64,000 nucleotides of DNA from Bradyrhizobium embrapense (GCF_001189235.2 NZ_LFIP02000003.1:806001-870000), one strand, 5' to 3'; shown: positions 1 through 9,303, numbered from the stretch's first letter. Numbers and translations: made by a program. Notes: generated from the sequence alone by a model not told the origin.

Positions 1-2
1 CG

Positions 3-110
3 AATGCGGCGCTTGCGGAGGACACGACGATCACGTTGCCCATTTTTCCGAACATGACGGAGGAAGATCAGCGTCTCGTGGTTGATTGCATCAGTCGCGT
101 TTGCGCCTGA
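3..110 (+). CDS. DegT/DnrJ/EryC1-type aminotransferase, C-terminal fragment (gene begins outside window)
   Basis: An open frame runs in from the left edge and encodes only the last 35 residues. These include LPIFPNMTEEDQ, which matches the usual end of sugar aminotransferases of the DegT/DnrJ/EryC1 family (compare LSIPMFAEITRQQQDEV at the end of the aminotransferase at 19146-20243). Such PLP enzymes aminate keto-sugars bound to nucleotides. The stop codon lies 21 bases before the next glycosyltransferase start, so both are probably in one operon. The catalytic lysine lies outside the window. The family call rests on this short tail alone. Confidence 0.6.
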   Translation, partial: NAALAEDTTITLPIFPNMTEEDQRLVVDCISRVCA

Positions 111-131
111 GGCAAGTGCGGAGCTGCATCG

Positions 132-1592
132 GTGTTTTCGAAGTTGCGTCGGTCTGCTTGCTGCCTGTATGAGGGTACGCATTTCCCCAGTCTCTCCCGG
201 CTCGCCCGCAAGAATCACAAATTCGGGGTGGCTATCTCTGCGCTTGCGCCAGCACGATCCAGAGGGCGCGTGGATCAGGCGATCGTCGAAAACGTAAACC
301 GGGTTGCTGATGAGAAAGACTACACGCTTCTCACCACGCTGCTGGATGCGTTGCGGCCATTTCTGAATCCCGATCAGTCTCCCGACGCGCGCGATTTTTG
401 GGACGCGCTCACGGCTGATTGTCGCGTGCTGGCCGAGCAGCGCTTGCTGAAAGGTGAGATGAATTCTCTTTGGGGGGTCACGCCGATCGTTAACCTGCGG
501 GAGTGCGTTGCTGCAGACCGCGCTTTAGGTTCAAACGCCCACTCGCTCGTATTCACCACGTACCATATTTCCTCGAATTTTGATTTCGTGTGCTCGGAAG
601 TTCAGGCGCGCCTCGTAGCCGAACGTGGCGAAGACTGGTTTCTGTTTCGATGGCTCATGCTGATTTGGGCCCTCGTCAACTTTGATATTTTTCATCTCTA
701 CAATGATCGCGGCATCATCGAACCGGCCGGCGGCTATGGAAGTCGCCGCTTTGGAATTGCGGTGCGCGAGATGGAGATCTATCGCCGAGCAGGGAAGCGG
801 CTCTACACCTACGCATACGGAGCCGACCATAGAACGCGCGAGAAAACCCTGGCTCTTGGAAAATGGAACTTCTGCTCCGAATGTCCTGATCCGGGTGTCT
901 ATTGTGTCTGCGACGATGCCGGCGGCGCTGCCATGCTCAAGGTCATCAGAGAATACTCGACAGCCGTGGTGGCGCACGGGCTGGCCATGAAGCTCATTCC
1001 TGGCGCGCGAAATGTGCCGTATCTGACGGTCGATGTGAGTAAGTTCTCTCCCCGGCGATCCTGGTCGCAAAGCGATGGAAAGCTGGTTGTGGGTCACTTT
1101 CCGAACCACGGCTATTTCAAGGGGACGAAGTATCTCGAAGGCGCAATCCAGGCCCTGCAGACTGACGGTCATGCCGTCGAGCTGCTGCTGCTGAGCGGAA
1201 AGCCGCACCATGAAATACTGGAGGCGATGCAGAAGATCGACATTCTTGTCGACCAACTCATCAGCGGATCCTTCGGCTTGACTGCCGTTGAAGCAATGGC
1301 ATCGGGCTGTCCTGTCGTCTGCTATCTGCACGATGGGGTGGCGGTCGCCGATCGCGAAAGCTGCCCGGTCATTGAAGCAAATCCGGATACGATCAAGGAC
1401 GTCCTGCATCAGCTGATTTCGGACCGGACGCGACTTTCCAAAGCCGGAGCCGCGGGCCCTGAATATGTCCGGAAGAACTACTCGGTCGAGGCGCTTGGCA
1501 CGCATTTGGCGGATCTGTATTTGGAGACCGCAGACCTGCCAAAGGCGCTGAATGCAAGACTCGCCGAACGCGCGAAGTCGCTGAACTCGTGA
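132..1592 (+). CDS. GT-B-type glycosyltransferase with four-Cys cluster (module copy 1, gene A)
   Basis: 486 residues if translation begins at GTG 132, which has a CGGAG ribosome-binding site 8 bases upstream. The C-terminal half resembles nucleotide-sugar-binding domains of GT4-like enzymes: HFPNHGYFKGTKYLE, then VDQLISGSFG followed by AVEAMASG. The first Glu of the usual E-x7-E motif is replaced by Gly. A cysteine cluster (C248, C251, C258, C260) follows YAYGADHRTR, a plausible metal site. It is clearly paralogous to the product of 5080-6534 (shared SLWGVTPI, ALGKWNFC, KG[TS]KYLE). It is likely cytoplasmic and adds a sugar during surface-polysaccharide assembly. Donor and acceptor cannot be told from sequence. 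Confidence 0.75.
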   Translation: MFSKLRRSACCLYEGTHFPSLSRLARKNHKFGVAISALAPARSRGRVDQAIVENVNRVADEKDYTLLTTLLDALRPFLNPDQSPDARDFWDALTADCRVLAEQRLLKGEMNSLWGVTPIVNLRECVAADRALGSNAHSLVFTTYHISSNFDFVCSEVQARLVAERGEDWFLFRWLMLIWALVNFDIFHLYNDRGIIEPAGGYGSRRFGIAVREMEIYRRAGKRLYTYAYGADHRTREKTLALGKWNFCSECPDPGVYCVCDDAGGAAMLKVIREYSTAVVAHGLAMKLIPGARNVPYLTVDVSKFSPRRSWSQSDGKLVVGHFPNHGYFKGTKYLEGAIQALQTDGHAVELLLLSGKPHHEILEAMQKIDILVDQLISGSFGLTAVEAMASGCPVVCYLHDGVAVADRESCPVIEANPDTIKDVLHQLISDRTRLSKAGAAGPEYVRKNYSVEALGTHLADLYLETADLPKALNARLAERAKSLNS

Positions 1593-1670
1593 TGCCGTCA
1601 AAGCGATCCCTGCGGGAAAACTGGAACGGGGCTTGCAGGCTCGTTGCTCGTGCGCGGAGCGCCTAAACCA

Positions 1671-3617
1671 GTGTCGATCCCGTACGTCGAAGCCGGCCTC
1701 GATAGCCAGGTGAAGCAAAGCGACTCAACGCAGGCGATTGAGGCGGAAAACGCACGCGCGTTGCGCTTGATCGACGACTTCCAGCAAAAAATGGGCCGGC
1801 CGCTTCGCGTTCTTCACATCGGCAACATCGCCAACAACGCCTACAACAACGCCAGCATTCAGCGGAAGCTCGGCATCCACGCCGACGTGCTGTGCTACAA
1901 CTACTACCACATCATGGGGTGCCCGGAGTGGGAGGATGGCGCGCTGCAGGAGGGGTCCTCGGCGCTTGGGCAGGATCATTTCAGGCCGGATTGGTGGGCG
2001 ACAAGCCTGAAGGGATGGAAGCGGCCCGGTTGGTTTGTTCAGGGCCCATCCGCGCTTTGCATCGAATACCTTCGCGCCAGGAACGCGGGTTGGCGATCCA
2101 CGGCATATTTGAAATGGTTGGAACTGGAATTGACCGCTCTTCAGGACGCTCGTTCCGGCGACAACAAAGGCTTCCTCGCCAAATATGTTCCTCGGCATCT
2201 GAGATTCCTGCTCTGGCTCGGCGGACCGGGGCGGTCATGGTATCGGAACAGGCAACCTCTCAGTCTGTACAGAATTTGGCTTGGAACGTTGGTCGCAAAC
2301 GGCGTGCTCGGACGTGAATCCAGCACGGGTCAATTCAAGACCAACTGGCTCGACAGACTCTCGGCTGCTGCGTGGTTGAAGATTGCGCGACGGGGTCCGC
2401 AAGCTGATACGGAGGCGCGCTCCGCCCTCAGTGCGTTACGGGAGGATGTCCGCTGGCTGCGCACCGGCGGAATTCGGGAGAGGTCGTCGTCGCTTGCCCG
2501 CTCGCTGACCCTCAGCTTCCTGGCGCTGCTGGAGCGCGTCATGCGCAAGTTCATTCCGGTCTCGGAAACCGGCTGCGTTGCGCGATCGATGTCGGATTCC
2601 GTCACCCGAGCAAAGGAAATCGAGACGCTGCTGGACGAGATCCGGAGCGACCCTGCCGAGCTCGACGGTCAGTCACTCAGCTATCGTGAGGAATATGTAA
2701 CGAAACATCCAAGACCCTTCGAAGACATCCTTCTGTACTATGACGTCATCCAGGGATATGCGATCGACGGCCTGATACCGATGATGAATGGCGTCAAGAA
2801 TTTCTGCTGCTATGAGCATGGAACGCTGCGCGAGATTCCGTTCGAGAACAATCTGACCGGGTTGATCTGTCGGATCTCGTTTCAGCGCGCGCCCGCAGTG
2901 TTCGTCACAAATTCGGACGTCTTGCCTTCGGTCGAGCGATTGGGACTGAAGCAGGACAGGGTATTCTATCTCCCGCACGCGTTTGATAATCACAAGCTGT
3001 GCGCATTCCGCGACGCGCAACGGGAATTAAGTCCCCCGGCAGGCGGGCCTGTCATTTTCTTCAGTCCCTCTCGTCACCACTGGAAGCGGGGAAATTCATC
3101 CTGGCTGAAGGGCAACGACGTGATCATCCGCGCCGCGGCCGAAGTCGCGCGCGAAACGAGAAGCTTCAAGCTCGTATTCGTCGAATGGGGTCAAGAGGTC
3201 GCAGACAGTAAGGATTTGATCCGGGAACTCGGCCTGTCCGAACTGGTTGAATGGATCCCGACCATGTCCAAACGGGAGCTCTGGCAGCGCTACTGCGTCT
3301 CGCATGCGGTGGTTGACCAGTTCATTGTCCCAGCTCTCGGCGGTGTCGGGTTCGAGACAATGGCGTTGGGCGTCCGGTTGATTTCAGCCATCGACCAGCA
3401 ACAGACGGCCACGTTTTTCGGTCGGGAGCCGCCGTTGCTCGCGGCCGGTAACGTCGCGGAATGCGCTGCGCGAATGCGGGAGGTCATCCAGGACCCTCTC
3501 GATGCCCAAGGTCGAGGCCAGGCTGCCTCTCAATGGATGTCGACCTACCATTCCGCGGAAAGAATAGTTGCTCTCCAGTGCAAGGCGTATAGCAATTTGC
3601 TGGTGGGTCAGTGGTGA
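1671..3617 (+). CDS. Glycosyltransferase-like protein (module copy 1, gene B)
   Basis: 648 residues from GTG 1671, which has a CGGAG 11 bases upstream. An in-frame TTG at 1644 would add nine residues. The N-terminal domain contains LRVLHIGNIANNAYNN and YYHIMGCPEW. The C-terminal half has CYEHGTLREIPFE, FVTNSDVLPS, LPHAFDN and VDQFIVPALGG followed by FETMALG. The paralogue at 6560-8107 shares all of these, but this copy carries an extra, poorly conserved stretch of about 100 residues around positions 170-300. It belongs to the same loosely GT-B-like group as its neighbour, with Pro in place of the first Glu of E-x7-E. Probable sugar transferase of the surface-polysaccharide locus; specificity unknown. 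Confidence 0.68.
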   Translation: MSIPYVEAGLDSQVKQSDSTQAIEAENARALRLIDDFQQKMGRPLRVLHIGNIANNAYNNASIQRKLGIHADVLCYNYYHIMGCPEWEDGALQEGSSALGQDHFRPDWWATSLKGWKRPGWFVQGPSALCIEYLRARNAGWRSTAYLKWLELELTALQDARSGDNKGFLAKYVPRHLRFLLWLGGPGRSWYRNRQPLSLYRIWLGTLVANGVLGRESSTGQFKTNWLDRLSAAAWLKIARRGPQADTEARSALSALREDVRWLRTGGIRERSSSLARSLTLSFLALLERVMRKFIPVSETGCVARSMSDSVTRAKEIETLLDEIRSDPAELDGQSLSYREEYVTKHPRPFEDILLYYDVIQGYAIDGLIPMMNGVKNFCCYEHGTLREIPFENNLTGLICRISFQRAPAVFVTNSDVLPSVERLGLKQDRVFYLPHAFDNHKLCAFRDAQRELSPPAGGPVIFFSPSRHHWKRGNSSWLKGNDVIIRAAAEVARETRSFKLVFVEWGQEVADSKDLIRELGLSELVEWIPTMSKRELWQRYCVSHAVVDQFIVPALGGVGFETMALGVRLISAIDQQQTATFFGREPPLLAAGNVAECAARMREVIQDPLDAQGRGQAASQWMSTYHSAERIVALQCKAYSNLLVGQW

Positions 3618-3664
3618 TGCCGCTTTCCGCAGCACCGATGCAGATTTCCTAGAGTTGCCATAGA

Positions 3665-5083
3665 ATGATGCTTAAGCAGATCTCATCCTTCATCAAGCAG
3701 TATCCTCCCGCTTTTCGCGCCTTGCGGCCGGCATTCTATTTCCTTTATGGCCGGTGGAATGCGCTGGTCTCAGAGCTTGTGGTCCGTCGCGCGCAGTTCG
3801 CGCAGGCTCGAATCCCGAAGATGTCGGCTGCGGGTGATGCCACGTCGCGCAATAGGCAGATTGGCAGATCTGCCTCTGGTCGCGAAGTGGTGATGCTTGT
3901 CGTCTCCGATCTGCGCGTGGACCCAAGGGTTGAACGAGAAGCCCGTGCCCTCGGCGCCGCCGGATATGACGTGACGGTGATCTGTCCCGAGCCCACGAAG
4001 GGGGCAGGAGCAACCTTCAATCTCGATTGGGGACCACGCGTTCATATTCAGCATGCCGATTGGACGGCTGCGACGTTCATGAGCGAGCAGCCGGGCTACT
4101 TTGCGGAACAGCTTTACCTGGAGGCGGTGAAGCGGAAGCCGTTTGCGTTCCATGCACATGATCTCTCCACCGCCTACGCCGCGATGGCGGCGGCAAAGTA
4201 CCGAGGCGCGCACCTTGTGGTCGACTTCCACGAGTGGTTTTCGGAGAACGTTCATTGGGATACGAAGCAGTCCGCCTGGGCGCCGTATCCGTCCGAGTGG
4301 AAGCGGGCGCTTCAGGAGTTGGAAGTTCGTTGTCTGAACGAGGCGTCCGCCACGATCACCGTATGTGACTCGATTGCGGATGCGATGGAGGCCGAACTCG
4401 GCGGTAGCCGTCCCGTCGTGGTCCGCAATATTCCCGATATCGCGGTCACGCCGTCACGCGAGTATCCGCCGCTGAAACAGCAACTGGGGCTGCCGGAATC
4501 GACATTCGTTCTGCTGTGGCAGGGAGGAACCGGCCCGACGCGCCTGATCGAGCCGATTATTGAAGCCCTTGCCTATGCACCTGATTGTGTTTTCGTCATT
4601 CGGGGTCCGTCTCTGGATCTGTTTGGCCCCAATTATCTGGAATTGGCGCAGCGCAGCGGCGTGGAGGGCAGAGTCGTGCTTGCTCCGCCGGTGCCATCGA
4701 AGGACGTCGTTGCGGCCGCCCGCGGGGCGGATGCCGGGATCTGGACGTTGCCGGCCTTGTGCCGCAACTTCACCTTTGCACTCCCCAACAAGATTTTTGA
4801 GTACCTCGCCGCCGATCTTCCCGTCCTCGTTGCGCACTACGCCGAGGCGAAGCGTCTTGTCGTCGAGAACGAGGTCGGGTTGACATTCGATCCCTACAAT
4901 CCGCGTTCCATCGCGGAATCGATCAACCGCATGGTCCAGGATAAGGAGCTCCGCGCGGCCTTCACCGACAATACGCGGAAGACTCTCGCAAGGCTGGATG
5001 CAAAGTCGGAGTGGCAGAAGGTCGTCTCGCTCTACGACAGCTTTTCTCCAAGAAAGCCGCCGCAACGCGGACCCGCGCAATGA
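3665..5083 (+). CDS. Glycosyltransferase family 4 protein
   Basis: 472 residues starting at ATG 3665. Residues from about 75 form a GT-B fold: VVMLVVSDLRVDPRVERE at the start of the first Rossmann domain, then HAHDLSTAYAA and DFHEWFSENV. The donor domain has LLWQGGTGPTR and ALPNKIFEYLAADLPVLV, where the conserved Glu sits as in ordinary GT4 enzymes. A hydrophobic or basic N-terminal tail of about 50 residues may contact the membrane. It is unlike the paralogous glycosyltransferases on either side and sits between the two copies of their module. Its last codons overlap the next gene start (ATGA), implying translational coupling. Linkage not predictable. Confidence 0.8.
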   Translation: MMLKQISSFIKQYPPAFRALRPAFYFLYGRWNALVSELVVRRAQFAQARIPKMSAAGDATSRNRQIGRSASGREVVMLVVSDLRVDPRVEREARALGAAGYDVTVICPEPTKGAGATFNLDWGPRVHIQHADWTAATFMSEQPGYFAEQLYLEAVKRKPFAFHAHDLSTAYAAMAAAKYRGAHLVVDFHEWFSENVHWDTKQSAWAPYPSEWKRALQELEVRCLNEASATITVCDSIADAMEAELGGSRPVVVRNIPDIAVTPSREYPPLKQQLGLPESTFVLLWQGGTGPTRLIEPIIEALAYAPDCVFVIRGPSLDLFGPNYLELAQRSGVEGRVVLAPPVPSKDVVAAARGADAGIWTLPALCRNFTFALPNKIFEYLAADLPVLVAHYAEAKRLVVENEVGLTFDPYNPRSIAESINRMVQDKELRAAFTDNTRKTLARLDAKSEWQKVVSLYDSFSPRKPPQRGPAQ

Positions 5084-6534
5084 GAGATCGACTGAGATCG
5101 CTCGCGCGGCTCGTGCTGCCGTGGAGCGTTCGAAGGTGGATGCTCACGACCTGGTCGATTGCCAGATCGCCGGGTGGGTGGACAATCGTCCGCCGCAAGC
5201 TGCAGGCGCTGCCGCGGAGGCTTCTCAGCCTGCTCGCTACGGCACTTTCGATCGTCATTCTAAAGCTCGCGATTGGCATCGCTCCAGCACTTGGAGCCCT
5301 GCGCCTGCGGCGCGGAGAGCCCAGGAGCTTGTGGGGCGTAACGCCGATCCTGACCCTGCAGCTCAAGGCCAGGGCGGATCGGGAGCTTGGCTTTCGATCG
5401 ACCTCTCTTGTCTACGTGACCTACGTCATCACGTCTCGCTTCGATCTGAATCTGCAACGGCCTTACGTTCTGGCGCTGCGGTTCGGCCTGGGGCTCGCGT
5501 TCCAGCGTTTGGTGCTCGCATGGGCCCTGGTTCGGTACGATGTGTTTCACTTCTTCGCCGACCGCGGGTTGCTCGATTCGACCGAGCGTTTGCAGATCAA
5601 TTCCGAGGAGCTTGCCGCTCTGCGGCGGGCCGGCAAGCGGGTCTATGTTTATGCCTACGGTGCCGATGTTCGTACCAGGCTTGCGACCCTGGCCCTCGGC
5701 AAATGGAATTTCTGCGTCGACTGCGCGGAGCCACCCAAATATTGCACCTGTCACGACGCGGAGGCTCAACGCTATGTCTCCGAATTGACCAGGTCCGTCA
5801 CCGCTCTCGTCTCGCTCGGCGACATGCTGACCTACATGCCCACGGCAAAACATATCAACTATTGGCCGTTGGATCTGGATCGGTTCAATGCAGTTCGCCC
5901 GGATACCCCGCCTTCCGGTCCCCTCCGCATTGCTCACGCGCCAAATCACACGCACTTCAAGGGCTCGAAGTACCTGGAGCGGACGATACACAGGCTGAAG
6001 GGGCAGGGATACGACATCGAATATTGCAAGATACAAGGCGTTTCCAACAGCGAGGTTCTCGCGCTGTTCGCCCAATCCGACATCGTGGCCGATCAGTTCA
6101 TCGGCGGGGCTTACGGCTACACCGCGCTCGAGGCGATGGCGCTCGGCAAGCCGGTCCTGAGCTTCGTGAGAAGTCCGGATCTGGTTGAAGCGCCGGAGGA
6201 ATGCCCGATCATCAACGCAACCCCGGATGAACTTGAGCAGGCGTTGCTGTGGATCATCCGCAATCGGGATAGCCTTCGTAAGATCGGCGAGCAGGGCCGG
6301 CGCTATGTCGAGCGTTGGCACGGCATATCGGCAATCGCGGCCCGGCTTGGACAGCTATATCGGGACACTGCAGACTTTCCGCCTCATGTCGTCGATCGCA
6401 TTCGGAACCAGCAGGAGCAAGAGGAAGCCCGACGCAACGCTATTCCTCTCGTTGGGAACTGGCAGCATCCTTTTCAGATTGCGATGCAGCCTGCTCCGGA
6501 AAGTCTCAGTGCGATCGCCGGAACGGCTCCATGA
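5080..6534 (+). CDS. GT-B-type glycosyltransferase with four-Cys cluster (module copy 2, gene A)
   Basis: 484 residues from ATG 5080, which overlaps the preceding stop in ATGA. This start gives nearly the same length as its paralogue at 132-1592. Shared landmarks are RSLWGVTPI, YAYGADVRTR, ALGKWNFC, HAPNHTHFKGSKYLE and ADQFIGGAYG followed by ALEAMALG. Cysteines 212, 215, 222 and 224 reproduce the C-x2-C-x6-C-x-C pattern. The first Glu of E-x7-E is Gly. Residues 45-70 are hydrophobic, possibly a membrane contact. Role: sugar transfer in the same polysaccharide pathway as copy 1, probably with a different acceptor or donor, since the copies are well diverged. Confidence 0.75.
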   Translation: MRDRLRSLARLVLPWSVRRWMLTTWSIARSPGGWTIVRRKLQALPRRLLSLLATALSIVILKLAIGIAPALGALRLRRGEPRSLWGVTPILTLQLKARADRELGFRSTSLVYVTYVITSRFDLNLQRPYVLALRFGLGLAFQRLVLAWALVRYDVFHFFADRGLLDSTERLQINSEELAALRRAGKRVYVYAYGADVRTRLATLALGKWNFCVDCAEPPKYCTCHDAEAQRYVSELTRSVTALVSLGDMLTYMPTAKHINYWPLDLDRFNAVRPDTPPSGPLRIAHAPNHTHFKGSKYLERTIHRLKGQGYDIEYCKIQGVSNSEVLALFAQSDIVADQFIGGAYGYTALEAMALGKPVLSFVRSPDLVEAPEECPIINATPDELEQALLWIIRNRDSLRKIGEQGRRYVERWHGISAIAARLGQLYRDTADFPPHVVDRIRNQQEQEEARRNAIPLVGNWQHPFQIAMQPAPESLSAIAGTAP

Positions 6535-6559
6535 TGACCGGACCGCAAGGGCATCTCCG

Positions 6560-8107
6560 GTGACGTCGGTCGACACCTCAGGCGTGATCGCGCGCTCGCC
6601 GCAGCCACAGGGCCTGGATTGGCACCGGCGTTTCCGGGAACAGCATGGGCGCGCGCTGCGCGTGCTGCACCTCGGCAACATCGCGAACAACGCGTTCAAC
6701 AATGCCAGGATCCAGCGCCAGCACGGCATCGACGCTTATGTCATCGCCTACGAGAACTACCACATCATGGCCTCCCCGGAATGGGAGGAGGCGACGTTCG
6801 AGGGAGATCTCGGAGATCCATTCTTTCCGGAGTGGACCAGGGTTGATCTTGGAGGCTACCAGCGACCGAGTTGGTTTGCCTCCGGACCGCTGAATTTGTG
6901 TTGCGCCATGATTGGTGCTGAGGTTGGCGGGCAGCCGGACCAGGCCGACGAATTTCGACGCTCGCTGGATCGAGCCCGGCAGTCCGTGTGTTCGCAGAAG
7001 GCGTCTGCCCGCCTGATCCGCCTTGGCCAGAAAATAAAGCGGAGGATTCGTCGATCCCCCGCAATGGCGCGCGACATCTTCATGCGGCGCGTTCTGGCAC
7101 GGGACGATCCGGAGCAGAAGCGGCTTGTTGATATCTGGCGGCAAGGGAGCGCGCCGGGTTCTCCGCCAAGCGCCGCGGACTTCGGCAGCTATCGGGCCCG
7201 ACTCGCGCCGCTCTTGAGCCTGCTGGATCGGTTTGACGTCATCCAGGCCTACGCAACCGATGGAGCCTGGCCGCTGCTCGCCCGGCGCTCCTATTTTGGA
7301 TATGAGCATGGAACGTTGCGGGCAATTCCGTTCCAGGACGACGGCCTCGGGCGGCTCACCGCCACCGTGTTCCTCGGAGCCGACCACGTCTTCGTCACCA
7401 ACATCGATTGTGTGCCTGCCGCTCGGCGGCTTGGGGTGCCGCCGGATCGGATCACTCCGCTTCCGCATGCGTTCGACGATACCAAGCTCGTCGAATTCGG
7501 GGCCAGGCATAACGCGGTAATGCCGCCCGACGACCAGGTCGTTGTCTTTCATCCGACCCGGCACGACTGGCGGGACTCGGACCCAAGCCTGGTGAAGGGC
7601 AATGACCGGCTGATCCGGGCCTTTGCGAGCGTTGCCCAGCAAGCGCCGGCGCTGCGGCTTGCGATGATCGCCTGGGGACGCGACCTTGACGCCTCGCGGG
7701 AACTCATTCGGAGCCTGGGTCTCGACGACAAGGTGCAGTGGCTCGCGCCGATGCGCAAACCGGAATTGTGGAGGACATATCTCCGCAGCCACGCCGTGCT
7801 GGATCAGTTCGTTCTGCCATCTTTCGGTGGAATTACTTTTGAAGCGCTGGCGCTTGGCAGGCGCGTCATCACGAACGTGGATTCGGGAATGGCAAAGGAA
7901 TTCTTTTCCGAAGCGCCTCCCATTCTGTCGGCATCGACCGAGAGTGAGATCGCCGAGGCGCTTCGCAGGATCGTGGCGGATCAGGACGACCGACATGGCA
8001 TCGGTGCCGCTGGAGCAGCCTGGATCGGGCAGTATCACTCCGCGGGGAGAATCGTCGAGTTGCAGTTGGCGGCGTATCGACGGCAGATCGAATCTGTTCG
8101 CGACTGA
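6560..8107 (+). CDS. Glycosyltransferase-like protein (module copy 2, gene B)
   Basis: The frame is open from 6185, but that would overlap the preceding gene by 350 bases. GTG 6560, 25 bases after the upstream stop, gives 515 residues starting just before RVLHLGNIANNAFNN. It shares with 1671-3617 the motifs YHIMASPEW, FDVIQAYATDG, YEHGTLRAIPF, VFVTNIDCVPA, LPHAFDD, LVKGNDRLI and LDQFVLPSFGG. It lacks the roughly 100-residue insertion of that paralogue. Putative GT-B-like transferase working in tandem with the enzyme encoded just upstream; donor unknown. The start is reasonably but not firmly placed. Confidence 0.68.
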   Translation: MTSVDTSGVIARSPQPQGLDWHRRFREQHGRALRVLHLGNIANNAFNNARIQRQHGIDAYVIAYENYHIMASPEWEEATFEGDLGDPFFPEWTRVDLGGYQRPSWFASGPLNLCCAMIGAEVGGQPDQADEFRRSLDRARQSVCSQKASARLIRLGQKIKRRIRRSPAMARDIFMRRVLARDDPEQKRLVDIWRQGSAPGSPPSAADFGSYRARLAPLLSLLDRFDVIQAYATDGAWPLLARRSYFGYEHGTLRAIPFQDDGLGRLTATVFLGADHVFVTNIDCVPAARRLGVPPDRITPLPHAFDDTKLVEFGARHNAVMPPDDQVVVFHPTRHDWRDSDPSLVKGNDRLIRAFASVAQQAPALRLAMIAWGRDLDASRELIRSLGLDDKVQWLAPMRKPELWRTYLRSHAVLDQFVLPSFGGITFEALALGRRVITNVDSGMAKEFFSEAPPILSASTESEIAEALRRIVADQDDRHGIGAAGAAWIGQYHSAGRIVELQLAAYRRQIESVRD

Positions 8108-8116
8108 TTCATCACA

Positions 8117-9298
8117 GTGATGCATGACAACGACGCGCACGGATCGTCACATTCGCTCAGCAAGATGAAAATCCTTCACGGCCCCTTCAATATCGGCAAT
8201 CAGCCCTGGTCACTCTCGCGTGCCGAGCGCAGGCGCGGAAACAAGAGCGACCTGGTCGTTCGAAGCGGGACCTGGTTTCGATACCCGGCCGACAAGGTTC
8301 TGTATGACGATACGGCAACCGACTTTCAGAAAGTGGCCCGAAGCGCGTGGTTCGGGTTGTCGGCGCTGCTGCGCTACGACGTGCTGCACTACTATTTTGG
8401 AACGACGTTCCTGTATCCAGGCTATGCGTTCGCGGGTGTAGGCCGGATGGGGCCGCTGCTCAATCGGCTCGTGACGATCGATCTCCAGCTTGCCAGGGGA
8501 TTGGGCAAGAAGAGGTTCATGACCCTGCAGGGATGCGACGCGCGGCTGGCGGGCGAGGGCAACCGGCGAAACAAGTGGACCATGTGCGCGAGCGGGCGCT
8601 GCGGCGCCTATGAAGCCTGCGTCTATTCGCTGGATGCGCGCCGGTCCCGCCTGATCGATCGCGTGCTTCCGCTGTTTGACCGTGTCTTCTACCTCAATCC
8701 GGAATTGGGGCACGTCGTTCCGGGAGGGCAGTTCCTGCCCTACGCCAATGTGGAGATCGGTCATTTCTCGCCCGAGTATCCCCGCGCAGAAGGCAAGCCG
8801 AGAATTGTCCACGCGCCGAGCGATCCGAGTATCAAGGGCACTCAGATGATCCTCGATGCGCTGGAGCGCCTGAAGTCCCGGTTCGACTTCGAACTGATCC
8901 TGGTTGAAAAGAAAACGCATGAGGAGGCGATGGCCATCTACAGGTCCGCCGATCTTGCCATTGACCAGGTGCTTGCGGGTTGGTACGGCGGCTTTGCCGT
9001 CGAGATGATGGCGATGGGAAAGCCGGTGGTGTGCTATGTCAGGGAAAACGACCTGCAGTTCATCCCGCCGGCCATGCGGGATGATCTTGCGATCCTGAAC
9101 GTCGATCCCGAGCGGCTCACGGAAGATCTTGCGGCCATTCTCGAGCGTCGCGCCGAGTGGACTGAGCTTGGGAAGCGGGCTCGCCGCTATGTCGAGCGAT
9201 GGCATGATCCTGATCATATTGCCGGGGCGATGATCGCTGCCTACCGCAGCCCTGACAGCAAGTTCGTGCTGGCGCCCGCCGGCGCCGAGGTCGAGTAG
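8117..9298 (+). CDS. GT-B-type glycosyltransferase, divergent relative of the module A enzymes
   Basis: 393 residues from GTG 8117; ATG 8120 or ATG 8165 (MKILHGPFNIGNQP) are alternatives. It has the same core as the neighbouring transferases: VHAPSDPSIKGTQMI, IDQVLAGWYGG and AVEMMAMGKPVV. A cysteine set (C140, C157, C162, C168) lies in GCDAR and KWTMCASGRCGAYEAC, equivalent in position to the clusters of 132-1592 and 5080-6534 but spaced differently. The stop codon is 5 bases before asnB, so it is in the same transcription unit. Function beyond sugar transfer is unknown. Confidence 0.72.
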   Translation: MMHDNDAHGSSHSLSKMKILHGPFNIGNQPWSLSRAERRRGNKSDLVVRSGTWFRYPADKVLYDDTATDFQKVARSAWFGLSALLRYDVLHYYFGTTFLYPGYAFAGVGRMGPLLNRLVTIDLQLARGLGKKRFMTLQGCDARLAGEGNRRNKWTMCASGRCGAYEACVYSLDARRSRLIDRVLPLFDRVFYLNPELGHVVPGGQFLPYANVEIGHFSPEYPRAEGKPRIVHAPSDPSIKGTQMILDALERLKSRFDFELILVEKKTHEEAMAIYRSADLAIDQVLAGWYGGFAVEMMAMGKPVVCYVRENDLQFIPPAMRDDLAILNVDPERLTEDLAAILERRAEWTELGKRARRYVERWHDPDHIAGAMIAAYRSPDSKFVLAPAGAEVE

Positions 9299-9303
9299 AG
9301 TCA

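Noticed and set aside
531..1718. Long minus-strand open frame (395 codons) opposite the first glycosyltransferase
   Set aside because: It is the antisense shadow of a clear family protein, with Arg/His-rich composition and no recognisable motif.
6578..8140. Minus-strand open frame of 520 codons opposite module gene B copy 2
   Set aside because: Long antisense frames are expected in high-GC DNA. The plus strand carries the motifs shared with its paralogue.
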